Shown: positions 9,615 through 17,516, counted from the stretch's first letter. The stretch is 64,000 nt of DNA from an uncultured Alphaproteobacteria bacterium (GCA_947054455.1 CAMRWN010000002.1:120104-184103), one strand, 5' to 3'. Translations and numbers: made by a program. Notes: generated by a model not told the origin, from the sequence alone.

Positions 9615-11039
9615 TCAAGCTTTCTTTATGATTTTCATTCCGTCGCGTGTGTCTACCACGGACCAGCCGGCGGCATCAATCTGATTGCGCAGATTGTCGG
9701 CCGCGGCCCAATCACGCGCCGCCTTGGCCGCCGCGCGCGCATCTGCCAGGCTTTGTATTTCCGCCGGCACATCGGTGTTTTCCAGTGCCAGCATTTTGCG
9801 CGCCCGGTCAATAAACTGCAGCCCCAGCAGACGGTCTGCAAATTCAAACAGCGCAATCTTGGTCGCGGCATTGATATCAGAATCTTTGGACATTTCTTGA
9901 ATGCGGACCAGAGTTTCTGCGGTTTTCATGTTGTCCGATACCGGCGCCAGGATTTTTTTACGCCACTGGTCAAAGCGCGCATTGTCAAGGGCCTCGGGCG
10001 CTGTTTTCAGCAAATCCACCACGCGGCGAACAATATTCTTATATCCGGCCGCCGCCGCGTCCATTGCTTCCCACGAAAACGCCAGTTGTGTCTGATAATG
10101 CCCCAACAGTATCAGATACCGGTACGCCATCGGGTCATAACCGCGCCGGCGCAGCGCATCAAGCCCCAGAAATTCACCCTTGGATTTGCTCATTTTTTCC
10201 CCGGACTTGTCGACCAGGAAACTGAAATGTACCCAATAGTTGACCCATGGTTTTCCGGTTATCGGCTCAGACTGTGCGATTTCGTTTGTATGATGCACGC
10301 GGGACAAATCTTCGCCGCCGGTATGTATGTCGAAATGCGCCCCCAGCAATTTCATGCTCATCGCGCTGCATTCCGCGTGCCAGCCCGGAAATCCGACGCC
10401 CCACGGACTGTCCCATTCCATTTGACGCCGAACATCGCGCGGCGAAAATTTCCATAATGCAAAGTCTGTTGGATTGCGCTTTGCCTGATTGAACTGCACA
10501 CGGGCGCCGGCGCGGTTTCCGTCAATCGCCCCGCCCGTCAGCGCACCGTATGCCGAAAATTTCGACGTGTCATAATAAATTCCGTCCCCCTGGATTTCGT
10601 ATGTATAACCCAGCTGTTCCAATTTCTGAACCAATTCGATTTGTTCGGGGATATAATCCGTTGCATGCGGCATTTCGGTCGGGCGTATAATGTTCAAGTC
10701 GTCATAATCATGCAGGAATTCTTCTTTATAAAATTTGGCGATATCCCATACGGATTTGTTTTCACGGGCGGCACCCTTTTCCATTTTGTCTTCGCCGGAA
10801 TCATCCGCATCGCTGGTCAGATGCCCCACGTCTGTGATGTTCATTACATGACGCACATCGTACCCGTTTTCGATAAACATGCGCTTTAATATGTCGCTGT
10901 GAATCATTGTGCGCAAATTGCCGATATGGGCATAATGGTACACCGTCGGTCCGCAAGAATAAAACCCGACGCGTCCCGGCGTCAGCGGTTTGAATTCTTC
11001 TATTTTTCTGGACATTGTATTGAATAATCTGATGGTCAT
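9615..11039 (-). CDS. cysS: Cysteinyl-tRNA synthetase
   Basis: Class I enzyme that charges tRNA-Cys; 474 residues, near the usual 460. The zinc ligand cysteine and HIGH-type signature are in VGFYSCGPTVYHYAHIGNLRT, zinc-site residues continue in FPGWHAECSAMS, and the KMSKS loop is in KSGEKMSKSKGEF. The start is the ATG at 11039 (MTIRLFNT) with AAAGG upstream. The frame stays open further upstream, but that stretch is antisense to a decayed Tlde1-like gene (11074-11251) and is not part of CysS. Confidence 0.97.
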   Translation of the reverse strand: MTIRLFNTMSRKIEEFKPLTPGRVGFYSCGPTVYHYAHIGNLRTMIHSDILKRMFIENGYDVRHVMNITDVGHLTSDADDSGEDKMEKGAARENKSVWDIAKFYKEEFLHDYDDLNIIRPTEMPHATDYIPEQIELVQKLEQLGYTYEIQGDGIYYDTSKFSAYGALTGGAIDGNRAGARVQFNQAKRNPTDFALWKFSPRDVRRQMEWDSPWGVGFPGWHAECSAMSMKLLGAHFDIHTGGEDLSRVHHTNEIAQSEPITGKPWVNYWVHFSFLVDKSGEKMSKSKGEFLGLDALRRRGYDPMAYRYLILLGHYQTQLAFSWEAMDAAAAGYKNIVRRVVDLLKTAPEALDNARFDQWRKKILAPVSDNMKTAETLVRIQEMSKDSDINAATKIALFEFADRLLGLQFIDRARKMLALENTDVPAEIQSLADARAAAKAARDWAAADNLRNQIDAAGWSVVDTRDGMKIIKKA

Positions 11040-11073
11040 GACGGTTTTTCCTTTGATATCGTAAAAATGATAA

Positions 11074-11251
11074 TCAAACCGCCGCCATTTTGCAAATGAA
11101 AAACTGACCAGCTTTTCCGTGCCGCCAAACACATCGCCACAAAACAACATGCTTGGACGAAGCAAATTCAATATTCACGGTGGGAAAGAATTAGGTTCAT
11201 TAGGCTGTATTGACCTAACATCTCAAATGGATGATTTTACAAAATGGTTTT
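11074..11251 (+). pseudogene. Decayed C-terminus of a Tlde1-like (DUF2778) peptidoglycan-active gene
   Basis: Translation of this open stretch ends in ...MLGRSKFNIHGG, KELGSLGCIDLTSQMDDF, TKWF, stop. This aligns with the catalytic end of the intact protein at 15349-16365 (FGRGGFSIHGG, GSAGCIDLT), including the catalytic His and Cys. A stop at 11071 and the missing upstream two thirds show it is a remnant. It lies between the cysS start and the terminators of tRNA-Ser(GCT). Its orientation is opposite to that tRNA. Confidence 0.8.
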
Positions 11252-11303
11252 AAATTTGCATTTTTGGAAATTCGGGCTATAACATGGACGAGTTATATAA
11301 AAA

Positions 11304-11355
11304 GCCCTCGGATTCGGAGGCAAAAAAAAACATCCCACAGGTATTCCATGGGATG
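11304..11355 (-). terminator. Tandem terminators downstream of tRNA-Ser(GCT)
   Basis: On the minus strand a hairpin with catccca/tgggatg arms (11331-11355) is followed by nine T, then a second hairpin (11304-11321) and a T run. The same two-hairpin block follows tRNA-Ser(CGA) at 15079-15133, and a related first hairpin lies before the lysozyme gene at about 53165-53192. Confidence 0.8.
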
Positions 11356-11366
11356 AGTTATATATC

Positions 11367-11455
11367 TGGCGGAGCGTATAGGACTCGAACCTATGGAGGA
11401 CTAATACGCCCTCACAGATTAGCAATCTGCTGCATTACCACTCTGCCAACGCTCC
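11367..11455 (-). tRNA. tRNA-Ser (anticodon GCT)
   Basis: 89-nt type II tRNA with acceptor GGAGCGT/ACGCTCC, encoded CCA, anticodon loop TTGCTAA (anticodon GCT), a long variable arm and T-loop TTCGAGT. Reads serine AGC/AGT codons. Confidence 0.95.
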
Positions 11456-11465
11456 GTGTGTGGGT

Positions 11466-11494
11466 ATTATATAGGAACCCTTTGGCGAATGCAA
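11466..11494 (-). promoter_or_regulatory. Sigma-70 promoter of tRNA-Ser(GCT)
   Basis: On the minus strand TTGCAT (11494-11489), 17-base spacer, TATAAT (11471-11466), about 10 bases before the tRNA start. Confidence 0.85.
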
Positions 11495-11520
11495 GTATGA
11501 AAATAACAATTTAAAAAAGA

Positions 11521-11545
11521 AAACGCCCGCAAGGGCGTTTTTTAT
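11521..11545. terminator. Intrinsic terminator of accDA
   Basis: Stem aaacgccc/gggcgttt with a GCAA loop. The flanks are A-rich on the left and T-rich on the right, so it could work in both directions. Confidence 0.85.
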
Positions 11546-13284
11546 TGTTCGGCGTTATGTTCCGGACTATAGATTTCAACATCCCGGGTCATGGCAATAA
11601 ACTTGTCCGCACGACGCGCCGGCAGTTCAGATGCCGGAACCTGCTGCAATTCCGTTATAGCGTCTGCAACGGCCGTCGACAACAGTTCCATCGTTGTCTG
11701 CCAATCGGTGTGTGCACCACCCGCCGGTTCGTTTATGATTTTGTCGATAACATTCAAGTCCGCCATGTCGCGCGCAGTCAGTTTCATTGCTTGGGCTGCG
11801 GTGGCCTTGAATTTGTTGTCCTTCCATAAAATACTGGCGCAGGATTCAGGTGCAATAACCGAATAAATCGCATTTTCCAGCATCAAGACCTTGTCCCCGG
11901 TGCCGATTGCAATCGCACCGCCCGAACCGCCCTGGCCAACATTTACCGCAACGTACGGCGTCTTGACCCGCAGCCCGGTTGCAATTGATTCCGCAACCGC
12001 CTGCGACTGGCCACGTTCTTCACCTTCGCGACCGGCAAACGCGCCCGCTGTGTCAAACAACGATATTATCGGCAGATTGAATTTTTCCGCCAGACGCATC
12101 ATGCGCTGCGCCTTGCGATATCCATCCGGATTAACCATGCCGAAACGATGCTTTTGCCGTGTTTCAATGTTGCGGCCCTGTTCCTGGCCGATTATCACGG
12201 CCGGGATACCGCGCCAGAAACCGATTCCGCTGCCCATGGCGGCATCTTCGGCAAACGTTCTGTCGCCGGCCAGATATGTCCAATCATCCACAATTCCGGC
12301 AATATAGTCCAGAAAGTGGGGACGATTTTCATGGCGTGCCAGCAAAACCTTGTCATAGGCGTCGGTTTCGCCCATGCCGCGAATCTTTTTTGACGCATCC
12401 ATCGCCGGTGTCGCGACATTAATCTGCTTTGGCGCGCGTTCCTGTCGCGTCAACACGGCCAATATCTTGACCAGCGCGTCGTGCATTCCGGCGCGCGGCA
12501 CAACCATGTCAACCATGCCGTGTTCATACAGATAGTCCGCTGTTTGAAAGTTCGACGGCAGTTTTTCGCGAATGTTTTGTTCGATTACGCGACGGCCGGC
12601 AAAACCAATGCGCGCGCCCTGTTCCGCGATGTGAATATCACCCAGCATTCCAAATGACGCCGTAACGCCGCCATATGTCGGGTCTGTCAGAATCACGATG
12701 TATGGAATTCCATTCGCGTTCAACTTGTTTACAGCAACCGTGGTGCGCGCCATTTGCATCAATGACAATATGTTTTCCTGCATGCGGGCGCCGCCACTGC
12801 AAGTCACCATTATGAACGGCTGCTTTTTTTCGATGGCATGCTCCATACTGGCAACTATGCCGTCGCCGGCCGCGCGTCCCATGGACCCCATCATGAAATC
12901 ACCGTTCAGCACGCATACCGTCGCCGGCACGCCACCGATAACGCCGTCGGCAGTTGTAATCGCATCGTTCGCACCTGTGTCGGCACGCGCCGCGGCCAGA
13001 CGTTCCTTGTACGGCATGCGGTCTACGAAATTCAGCGGATCGTCGGAAACCGTGGGCAGTGTGATTTTTTCCCATTCGGTGTTATCAAACAACAGGTCGA
13101 AACGCTGTTTCGGTGTCATGATGAACGCACGTCCGCATCGCGGGCATATATAATGATTGTCTTTGTAATCCTTGTAATAGACCAGGCGTCCACAGGATTC
13201 GCATTTTATCCACATCAGCCGGCGAACACGGTCATAGCGTTCGCGGTTGCGGTTTTTAATTCCGGATTTTTTACCAAACAACAT
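11542..13284 (-). CDS. accDA: Fused acetyl-CoA carboxylase carboxyltransferase, beta (AccD) and alpha (AccA) in one chain
   Basis: Transfers CO2 from carboxybiotin to acetyl-CoA, giving malonyl-CoA for fatty acid synthesis. One 580-residue chain holds both subunits. Residues about 1-285 are AccD: a four-cysteine zinc ribbon CESC...CPRC near residues 28-50 and the crotonase-like core SGGARMQENILSLMQMART...GGVTASFGMLGDI. Residues about 300-580 are AccA: FGMVNPDGYRKAQRMMRLAE, DTAGAFAGREGEERGQ, GQGGSGGAIAIG and PESCASILW. Proteobacteria normally have separate accA and accD genes, so the fusion is unusual. It starts 3 bases after the stop of the upstream IHF-like gene, whose last codons carry its ribosome binding site. 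Confidence 0.95.
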   Translation of the reverse strand: MLFGKKSGIKNRNRERYDRVRRLMWIKCESCGRLVYYKDYKDNHYICPRCGRAFIMTPKQRFDLLFDNTEWEKITLPTVSDDPLNFVDRMPYKERLAAARADTGANDAITTADGVIGGVPATVCVLNGDFMMGSMGRAAGDGIVASMEHAIEKKQPFIMVTCSGGARMQENILSLMQMARTTVAVNKLNANGIPYIVILTDPTYGGVTASFGMLGDIHIAEQGARIGFAGRRVIEQNIREKLPSNFQTADYLYEHGMVDMVVPRAGMHDALVKILAVLTRQERAPKQINVATPAMDASKKIRGMGETDAYDKVLLARHENRPHFLDYIAGIVDDWTYLAGDRTFAEDAAMGSGIGFWRGIPAVIIGQEQGRNIETRQKHRFGMVNPDGYRKAQRMMRLAEKFNLPIISLFDTAGAFAGREGEERGQSQAVAESIATGLRVKTPYVAVNVGQGGSGGAIAIGTGDKVLMLENAIYSVIAPESCASILWKDNKFKATAAQAMKLTARDMADLNVIDKIINEPAGGAHTDWQTTMELLSTAVADAITELQQVPASELPARRADKFIAMTRDVEIYSPEHNAEQ

Positions 13285-13287
13285 TTT

Positions 13288-13566
13288 TTATCCATTCATT
13301 TTTTTTGTTAACTCGCGGCTGGGCTTGAACAGGATTGTCGTGCTGGCCTGCAACGGCATCGGTTTTCCCGTCGCCGGGTTATATCCGATTTTTGTTGCGC
13401 GCGCGCGCGGCTGAAACGTGCCAAATCCGCGGATTTCTATTCTGTGGCCATCGGCGACGGATTCAATCATATGGTCTGATACCGTATCCAATATCGCGGC
13501 CGCATCCGACGCGCGCATGTGTTTAAACATAACCTGAATAGAGCGTACTATGTCCGAACGTTTCAT
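13288..13566 (-). CDS. ihfB: IHF/HU family DNA-bending protein (IHF-beta-like)
   Basis: 92-residue nucleoid protein that binds and bends DNA. It starts MKRSDIVRSIQ and contains the conserved IEIRGFGTFQPRARATKIGY and NPATGKPM turn. The beta-ribbon arm carries the NPATGKP motif with the intercalating proline, and the C-terminal helix is FKPSRELTKKMN. The start at 13566 has GGAAAG upstream. Closest in pattern to IHF-beta, though HU cannot be excluded by eye. Transcribed with accDA. Confidence 0.85.
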   Translation of the reverse strand: MKRSDIVRSIQVMFKHMRASDAAAILDTVSDHMIESVADGHRIEIRGFGTFQPRARATKIGYNPATGKPMPLQASTTILFKPSRELTKKMNG

Positions 13567-13715
13567 ATTTTCTTTCCTTTTTCTTGCCCTCAATTATTTA
13601 TATCTTAGCATATTTTATCAAGAGTAAAGTTTTTTTTGATTTATGAATATGTTCTTGGTGTCGCCCGACGCAACGCGTGATAGCCTGAAATCCGGACAAA
13701 GCAAAGGAGAAAGTT

Positions 13716-14513
13716 ATGCACGATTTATTCGACATATGCGACTGCGGTGCGGACGAATGCACCGAAAACACGGCGCCTACAATGCCACTGATTGGCGACC
13801 CGGCACCGGCATTTCATGCAATGACCACCAATGGCCCCGTTGATTTCCCGGCAGATTATGCGGGCAAATGGGTGGTATTGTTTTCGCATCCGGCGGACTT
13901 TACACCGGTTTGCACATCTGAATTCATGGCGTTTCAGGCCATGGGCGAAGAACTGCGCGACCTTAATACCGAACTTATCGGTCTGTCCGTCGGCAGCATC
14001 TCGTCCCATTTGGCGTGGATTGACGCCATCCGCGGGATAAAATACCGCGACTGGACCGATATGGAGATAACATTCCCCGTCATCGATGACGCCGCCATGC
14101 GCGTTGCCAAACAATACGGAATGATTCATCCCAACGCGTCTGAAACCCATGCCGTGCGCGCGGTTTTTATAATCGACCCCAAGGGAATAATACGCGCAAT
14201 ACTATATTATCCCGCATCAACCGGACGCAATTTTGATGAAATCAAGCGAATGCTGGTTGCGCTGCAGACAACCGACGCGTTCAAGGTGTCCACGCCGGCC
14301 GACTGGCTGCCGGGGGACGACGTGCTGGTGGCATCACCCGCAACCGCCGAAGACATGCGCCGCATGATGAACGGCATGCGCACCCCGGGCGGAAAAATCG
14401 ACAGCCGTGCCTGGTTTTTCAGCTTCCGCGCCCTGCCGGCAGAGGAAATAGCAAACAAATTGCAAAAAAAGCCATCGCGGTCGACGAACGGCGCAAAAAA
14501 CAAAAAGAAATAA
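13716..14513 (+). CDS. Peroxiredoxin of the Prx6 / AhpC-TSA type
   Basis: Thiol peroxidase that reduces hydrogen peroxide and organic peroxides. 265 residues. The peroxidatic motif is HPADFTPVCTSEF with Cys66 and Thr63, followed by the PIDD-like VIDDAAMRVAKQYGM and VRAVFIIDPKGIIRAILYYP. The long C-terminal arm with FKVSTPADWLPGDDVLVASP matches the Prx6 group. An odd Cys-rich start (DICDCGADEC) precedes the domain. No strongly conserved resolving cysteine is seen in the C-terminal arm, so it may work as a 1-Cys enzyme. Good Shine-Dalgarno (AAAGGAGA). Monocistronic, with its own terminator. Confidence 0.9.
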   Translation: MHDLFDICDCGADECTENTAPTMPLIGDPAPAFHAMTTNGPVDFPADYAGKWVVLFSHPADFTPVCTSEFMAFQAMGEELRDLNTELIGLSVGSISSHLAWIDAIRGIKYRDWTDMEITFPVIDDAAMRVAKQYGMIHPNASETHAVRAVFIIDPKGIIRAILYYPASTGRNFDEIKRMLVALQTTDAFKVSTPADWLPGDDVLVASPATAEDMRRMMNGMRTPGGKIDSRAWFFSFRALPAEEIANKLQKKPSRSTNGAKNKKK

Positions 14514-14540
14514 AAAACGGGGCGTAGACCCCGTTTTTTT
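14513..14540. terminator. Bidirectional intrinsic terminator
   Basis: Stem aaaaacgggg/ccccgttttt with 6-base loop between the convergent peroxiredoxin and alkyltransferase-like genes. Confidence 0.9.
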
Positions 14541-14543
14541 TAA

Positions 14544-14888
14544 TTAAAACACCAGCGGAAAATCACGAATATCCATCGGCACCCCGTCGCGGTCGGGATC
14601 CCATTGAAACTGCTCTATCAAAACTTTTTTATCTTTTGTGAATTTCACGCCTTCGGCCTTTAACGCCTTGTACTGTTGTTCAAAAAATCCGGCGCCGCAC
14701 AAACTGCCGTCCTTGAAGACAACCCGATGCCACGGCAGATGCCACGAGGCCTTGTTATTCGACGCATATCCGACAAAACGCGCCATTCGCGGTCGGCCAA
14801 TCATACGTGCAATCTGCCCGAATGTGGCCACCCGCCCGACTGGGATGCGGGCAACAATGTCATAAACCTGTTCATTAAACGTTTTCAT
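14544..14888 (-). CDS. Alkyltransferase-like protein (ATL), MGMT-related
   Basis: 114-residue protein related to the O6-alkylguanine-DNA alkyltransferase DNA-binding domain. It binds alkylated guanines and hands them to nucleotide excision repair. It shows FNEQVYDIVARIPVGRVATFG (start of the winged helix), GQIARMIGRPRMARFVGYA, and the active site segment LPWHRVVFKDG. The acceptor Cys of PCHR in true MGMT is Trp here, which defines the ATL group and rules out direct repair. Start 14888 chosen for family fit; the frame stays open upstream only through tRNA-Ser. Confidence 0.88.
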   Translation of the reverse strand: MKTFNEQVYDIVARIPVGRVATFGQIARMIGRPRMARFVGYASNNKASWHLPWHRVVFKDGSLCGAGFFEQQYKALKAEGVKFTKDKKVLIEQFQWDPDRDGVPMDIRDFPLVF

Positions 14889-14939
14889 GACATATATTTT
14901 ATATCGCCCACAAGAAATGTCAAATAAGCTATTAATCCC

Positions 14940-14967
14940 TTGCAAAAGAATTTCAAATATGTATAAT
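14940..14967 (+). promoter_or_regulatory. Sigma-70 promoter of tRNA-Ser(CGA)
   Basis: TTGCAA (14940-14945), 16-base spacer, TATAAT (14962-14967), 10 bases before the tRNA. Confidence 0.88.
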
Positions 14968-14977
14968 CCCATCCACA

Positions 14978-15067
14978 GGAGACGTGGCAGAGTGGTCGAA
15001 TGCGCGCGACTCGAAATCGTGTATACCGGCAACGGTATCAAGGGTTCGAATCCCTTCGTCTCCGCCA
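14978..15067 (+). tRNA. tRNA-Ser (anticodon CGA)
   Basis: 90-nt type II tRNA: acceptor GGAGACG/CGTCTCC, encoded CCA, anticodon loop CTCGAAA (CGA), long variable arm TATACCGGCAACGGTATC, T-loop TTCGAAT. Left edge of the toxin cassette described at 15068-16790. Confidence 0.96.
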
Positions 15068-15078
15068 GGAATATAGAG

Positions 15079-15133
15079 CATCCCACGGTAAACCGTCGGG
15101 ATGTTTCTTTTGCCCCGGAATCCGGGGATTTTT
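15079..15133 (+). terminator. Tandem terminators after tRNA-Ser(CGA)
   Basis: First hairpin catcccacggt...accgtcgggatg followed by tttctttt, then ccccgg-aat-ccgggg followed by attttt. Same block type as at 11304-11355. Confidence 0.8.
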
Positions 15134-15230
15134 ATCAGCAACGGTACCAGTGTATGTTCTCTGTCGCGGCCAATTGCACCAAAATCCGTCGCGCAGCATA
15201 CCTTGCCCAAAACATCGATGCCAGTTTATA

Positions 15231-15328
15231 TTGCTTTTTATCGTAATTTGTGGTATAATCTCTAGCAAGAACAAAGGCGACATTTGTCGCCGTTTTTTAT
15301 TGTCCCGCCGCCCGCGGGGCTTTTTTTT
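15231..15328 (+). promoter_or_regulatory. Promoter followed at once by two terminator-like hairpins, ahead of the toxin gene
   Basis: Excellent promoter: TTGCTT (15231-15236), 17-base spacer, TATAAT (15254-15259). Just after the predicted start come a hairpin ggcgac/gtcgcc with gttttttatt (15276-15298) and a second cccgc/gcggg with eight T (15304-15328). The toxin gene starts at 15349. Read-through would be needed for expression, so this may be an attenuator or a small RNA unit. Confidence 0.65.
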
Positions 15329-15348
15329 ATAACACAGGAAAAAATAAT

Positions 15349-16365
15349 ATGGCTACAAATTGGGGAGATGTTACTTGGAATGAATATGGGGAATTAGTAT
15401 TGGATATCTATAAACAACCTCCGGAAACAAAAGATGATACAACTAATAAACCGAAACATACATATAAAGAAATAGATTGTGGTGGTGAATGTGGCGGGTG
15501 TGTTGCGTTGGTTGTTGATGGCAAGGTTGTGTCTGGGCCGCCGTTCCACCCGAACTGTAAATGTTCTTTGTCGGGAAAAGATATTGAGGAAGCGCCTGAA
15601 CATGAATCTAATTTAGGTAATCCGGTTGGACGCGACAGAAATTCTGAACCAAGGGACGTTAAATGGTTGAAAGATGCTCTAAATAAACTTGGGTTTTATG
15701 ATCCCGATACCAGAGCCGGTGAAACACCAGATGATTTAAATGAATATCCTAACCAGAATTTGTTTGATGCGATTAATAAATTCCAACGCGAACATGGATT
15801 GCCCGAACGTGGCATTGTGAAACCCGGTTATCAAACCGAAGCCAAAATAAATAATGAATTGCAACATCAAACAAAAGAACCAAAAGCAGATTTTGAATAC
15901 AATGGCTCAACCTTTAAAGGACCAGTCAATGCAAAAGATAACCAATATGCAGTCTTTGATGGCAAAACATTGGCTGTTTATGATGGTGGTGAAAAAGTTG
16001 CTGAATTTGCCGGGGTGTCCGGCAAGCCAGGATATCAATCTCCAGAATATCAAAATAAAACAGATACTGGGCCGATTCCACAAGGAACATATGTTGCGAG
16101 AAAAAAAGATTTTCAAAATAGAGATGATTATGGCCCTATAAAAAAATATACTTCGTGGCCTGGTGGTGAACATGGTTGGGGAAAACATAGAGTATGGTTG
16201 GAACCCTCTAAAGAAACAAATACGTTTGGTCGAGGTGGTTTCAGTATTCATGGTGGCGACGAGCCCGGTTCTGCGGGTTGTATTGATCTAACAAATGAAA
16301 TGCCAGGATTTGCAACTTGGTTCAAAAATAATGGAAAAGATTTAATTATTAAAGTAAAATACTAA
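15349..16365 (+). CDS. Tlde1-like (DUF2778) L,D-transpeptidase-fold toxin candidate with a MuF-like Cys motif and peptidoglycan-binding domain
   Basis: 338 residues in three parts. Residues 40-75 hold C44, C48, C51, then HPNC (67-70) and C72; this C-x-C...HPNCxC pattern resembles the end of phage Mu gpF-type head proteins. Residues about 103-170 look like a PG_binding_1 domain (WLKDALNKLGFYD, FQREHGLP). Residues about 195-338 match DUF2778/Tlde1 enzymes: GPIPQGTY, FGRGGFSIHGG with His301 and GSAGCIDL with Cys311, the catalytic pair. Family knowledge: Tlde1 enzymes cut or exchange peptidoglycan stem peptides in rival cells. No signal peptide. A/T-rich codons unlike the neighbours suggest transfer. 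It shares its Cys motif with the lysozyme fusion at 51966-53138. Confidence 0.8.
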   Translation: MATNWGDVTWNEYGELVLDIYKQPPETKDDTTNKPKHTYKEIDCGGECGGCVALVVDGKVVSGPPFHPNCKCSLSGKDIEEAPEHESNLGNPVGRDRNSEPRDVKWLKDALNKLGFYDPDTRAGETPDDLNEYPNQNLFDAINKFQREHGLPERGIVKPGYQTEAKINNELQHQTKEPKADFEYNGSTFKGPVNAKDNQYAVFDGKTLAVYDGGEKVAEFAGVSGKPGYQSPEYQNKTDTGPIPQGTYVARKKDFQNRDDYGPIKKYTSWPGGEHGWGKHRVWLEPSKETNTFGRGGFSIHGGDEPGSAGCIDLTNEMPGFATWFKNNGKDLIIKVKY

Positions 16366-16381
16366 AAAACAAAGGCACAAA

Positions 16382-16708
16382 ATGAAAAAAACATTAAACA
16401 TAACAAGTTATGTCGCGACAATATGTTTGTTTTGTGCCTTGTATGTTTTTATATTTGATATTGCGTGTATAGGTAGAATTTCAAAATTTAATCATATTTG
16501 GGCAAATGCATGTCAGTTTGATATTGATGGTACGCATTTGAATTGTATGATAAATAATGATATTACATGCATTGTATTGCTGTTGCCTATCTTAGCTGTT
16601 ATGTCGTTTCGTTTGGCAAAGATATATCGCGAACGCGTCCTGTTGGCTCCGATTTTGGGCTTTTTACTGTTTGTTTTGTCGATTATAACATATTGGGGCC
16701 TTGTGTAA
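16382..16708 (+). CDS. Small three-helix membrane protein, possible immunity partner
   Basis: 108 residues with hydrophobic segments at about 9-29, 58-74 and 85-105 and two cysteines (C45, C52) in the loop between the first two helices. It starts 16 bases after the Tlde1-like gene in the same direction, with AT-rich codon use like its partner, and no other gene follows. An immunity role is an inference from position only; no family is recognised. Confidence 0.6.
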   Translation: MKKTLNITSYVATICLFCALYVFIFDIACIGRISKFNHIWANACQFDIDGTHLNCMINNDITCIVLLLPILAVMSFRLAKIYRERVLLAPILGFLLFVLSIITYWGLV

Positions 16709-16785
16709 AATGTTGGATTGTTTCAAGAACTCTTGAACGCTTTTTTCCTGTTATATTGTATGCAATTGACCGTAGAATTATCTAC

Positions 16786-16829
16786 CTCCGCCAGGATAAA
16801 AAAATGCCCCGGATGGGGCGATTTTTTTA
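16786..16829 (+). repeat. Copy of a tRNA-Ser 3' end plus terminator (right edge of cassette)
   Basis: 44 bases, from ctccgccagga through the hairpin tgcccc/ggggcg and its T run, match the 3' end and terminator of tRNA-Ser(GGA) at 53402 (minus strand) with one mismatch. There is no tRNA body in front of it. With tRNA-Ser(CGA) at 14978 it brackets the toxin and membrane-protein pair, as expected for attachment-site duplication. Confidence 0.8.
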
Positions 16830-16870
16830 TTCCCCTGTTTAACAAACGGGAAAACACTTTAATAAATAGG

Positions 16871-17023
16871 TTGCATGCAGTGTCTTAAACATGCTATAAT
16901 TCTTAATGATACGGGTGTTCCGTATTTGGACTTAGAAATCCATTAGCTGCGTCAGAAAAAGACGTTCAAACTCCAACCACCAATTTTGGTGGATTTTTGT
17001 TTGCACCCCGCCGGGGGGGGTGC
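16871..17023 (+). promoter_or_regulatory. Promoter and structured leader ahead of the secreted Cys protein
   Basis: TTGCAT (16871-16876), 18-base spacer, TATAAT (16895-16900). About 140 bases of leader follow, with a terminator-like hairpin (16977-16998, followed by TTTTT) and a GC-rich hairpin gcacccc/ggggtgc (17003-17023). The stretch 16830-17048 holds no other gene. No known riboswitch is recognised. Confidence 0.6.
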
Positions 17024-17048
17024 AACGGGCGGGAAAATGGAGTAAAGA

Positions 17049-17515
17049 ATGAAAAAGAACCTGTGTGTAATGTGCATTATTCTGTCTACAGTAAACACGG
17101 CGAATGCAGAAACGTTCTTTAGTAAAAACCAGAACGCAATAACCGACACTTCGCAGAGTTCAATATACTGGGCCGTCCCCAACACCATGTCTTCATCCGT
17201 GGCAGAGGCAACCGCAATCAGCAACTGCCGTGAACAATACTGCGACGTACATGTTCCAACGGATAGCAGTAGTGGTGCGCCAGATTCTGCCTTTGCACAA
17301 ACATTTGCCATAACCGCAGCGACGAAGGAATATGTATCAAGCGTCGGTTCATCCGGCGACGAGACCGAAACATCGCAAACATACCCCATCGCAACATGTC
17401 CGGCCGGCTGACATCGTTTCCAATCAATGCATGCAAGATAAATTGCGACGGCGACGAATGCCAGGCCAAAGATGATACCGGCACATGGCACTACACCAAT
17501 ACATGTCTGTATTAA
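17049..17515 (+). pseudogene. Small secreted Cys-containing protein, apparently frameshifted
   Basis: Starts with a clear signal peptide (MKKNLCVMCIILSTVNTANA) and a GGAG ribosome binding site. The first frame stops at 17411 right after CPAG. Another frame continues without stop to 17515 and encodes a Cys-rich tail (CKINCDGDEC... HYTNTCLY), in keeping with the secreted Cys-rich style of the genome. This points to one indel near 17400, giving about 154 residues if repaired. Could be mutation, assembly error or a true short protein. No family recognised. Confidence 0.6.
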
Positions 17516-17516
17516 A

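Noticed and set aside
11040-11171. Upstream extension of the cysS frame by 44 codons
   Set aside because: Antisense to a Tlde1-like remnant; no ribosome binding site, and CysS starts at 11039.
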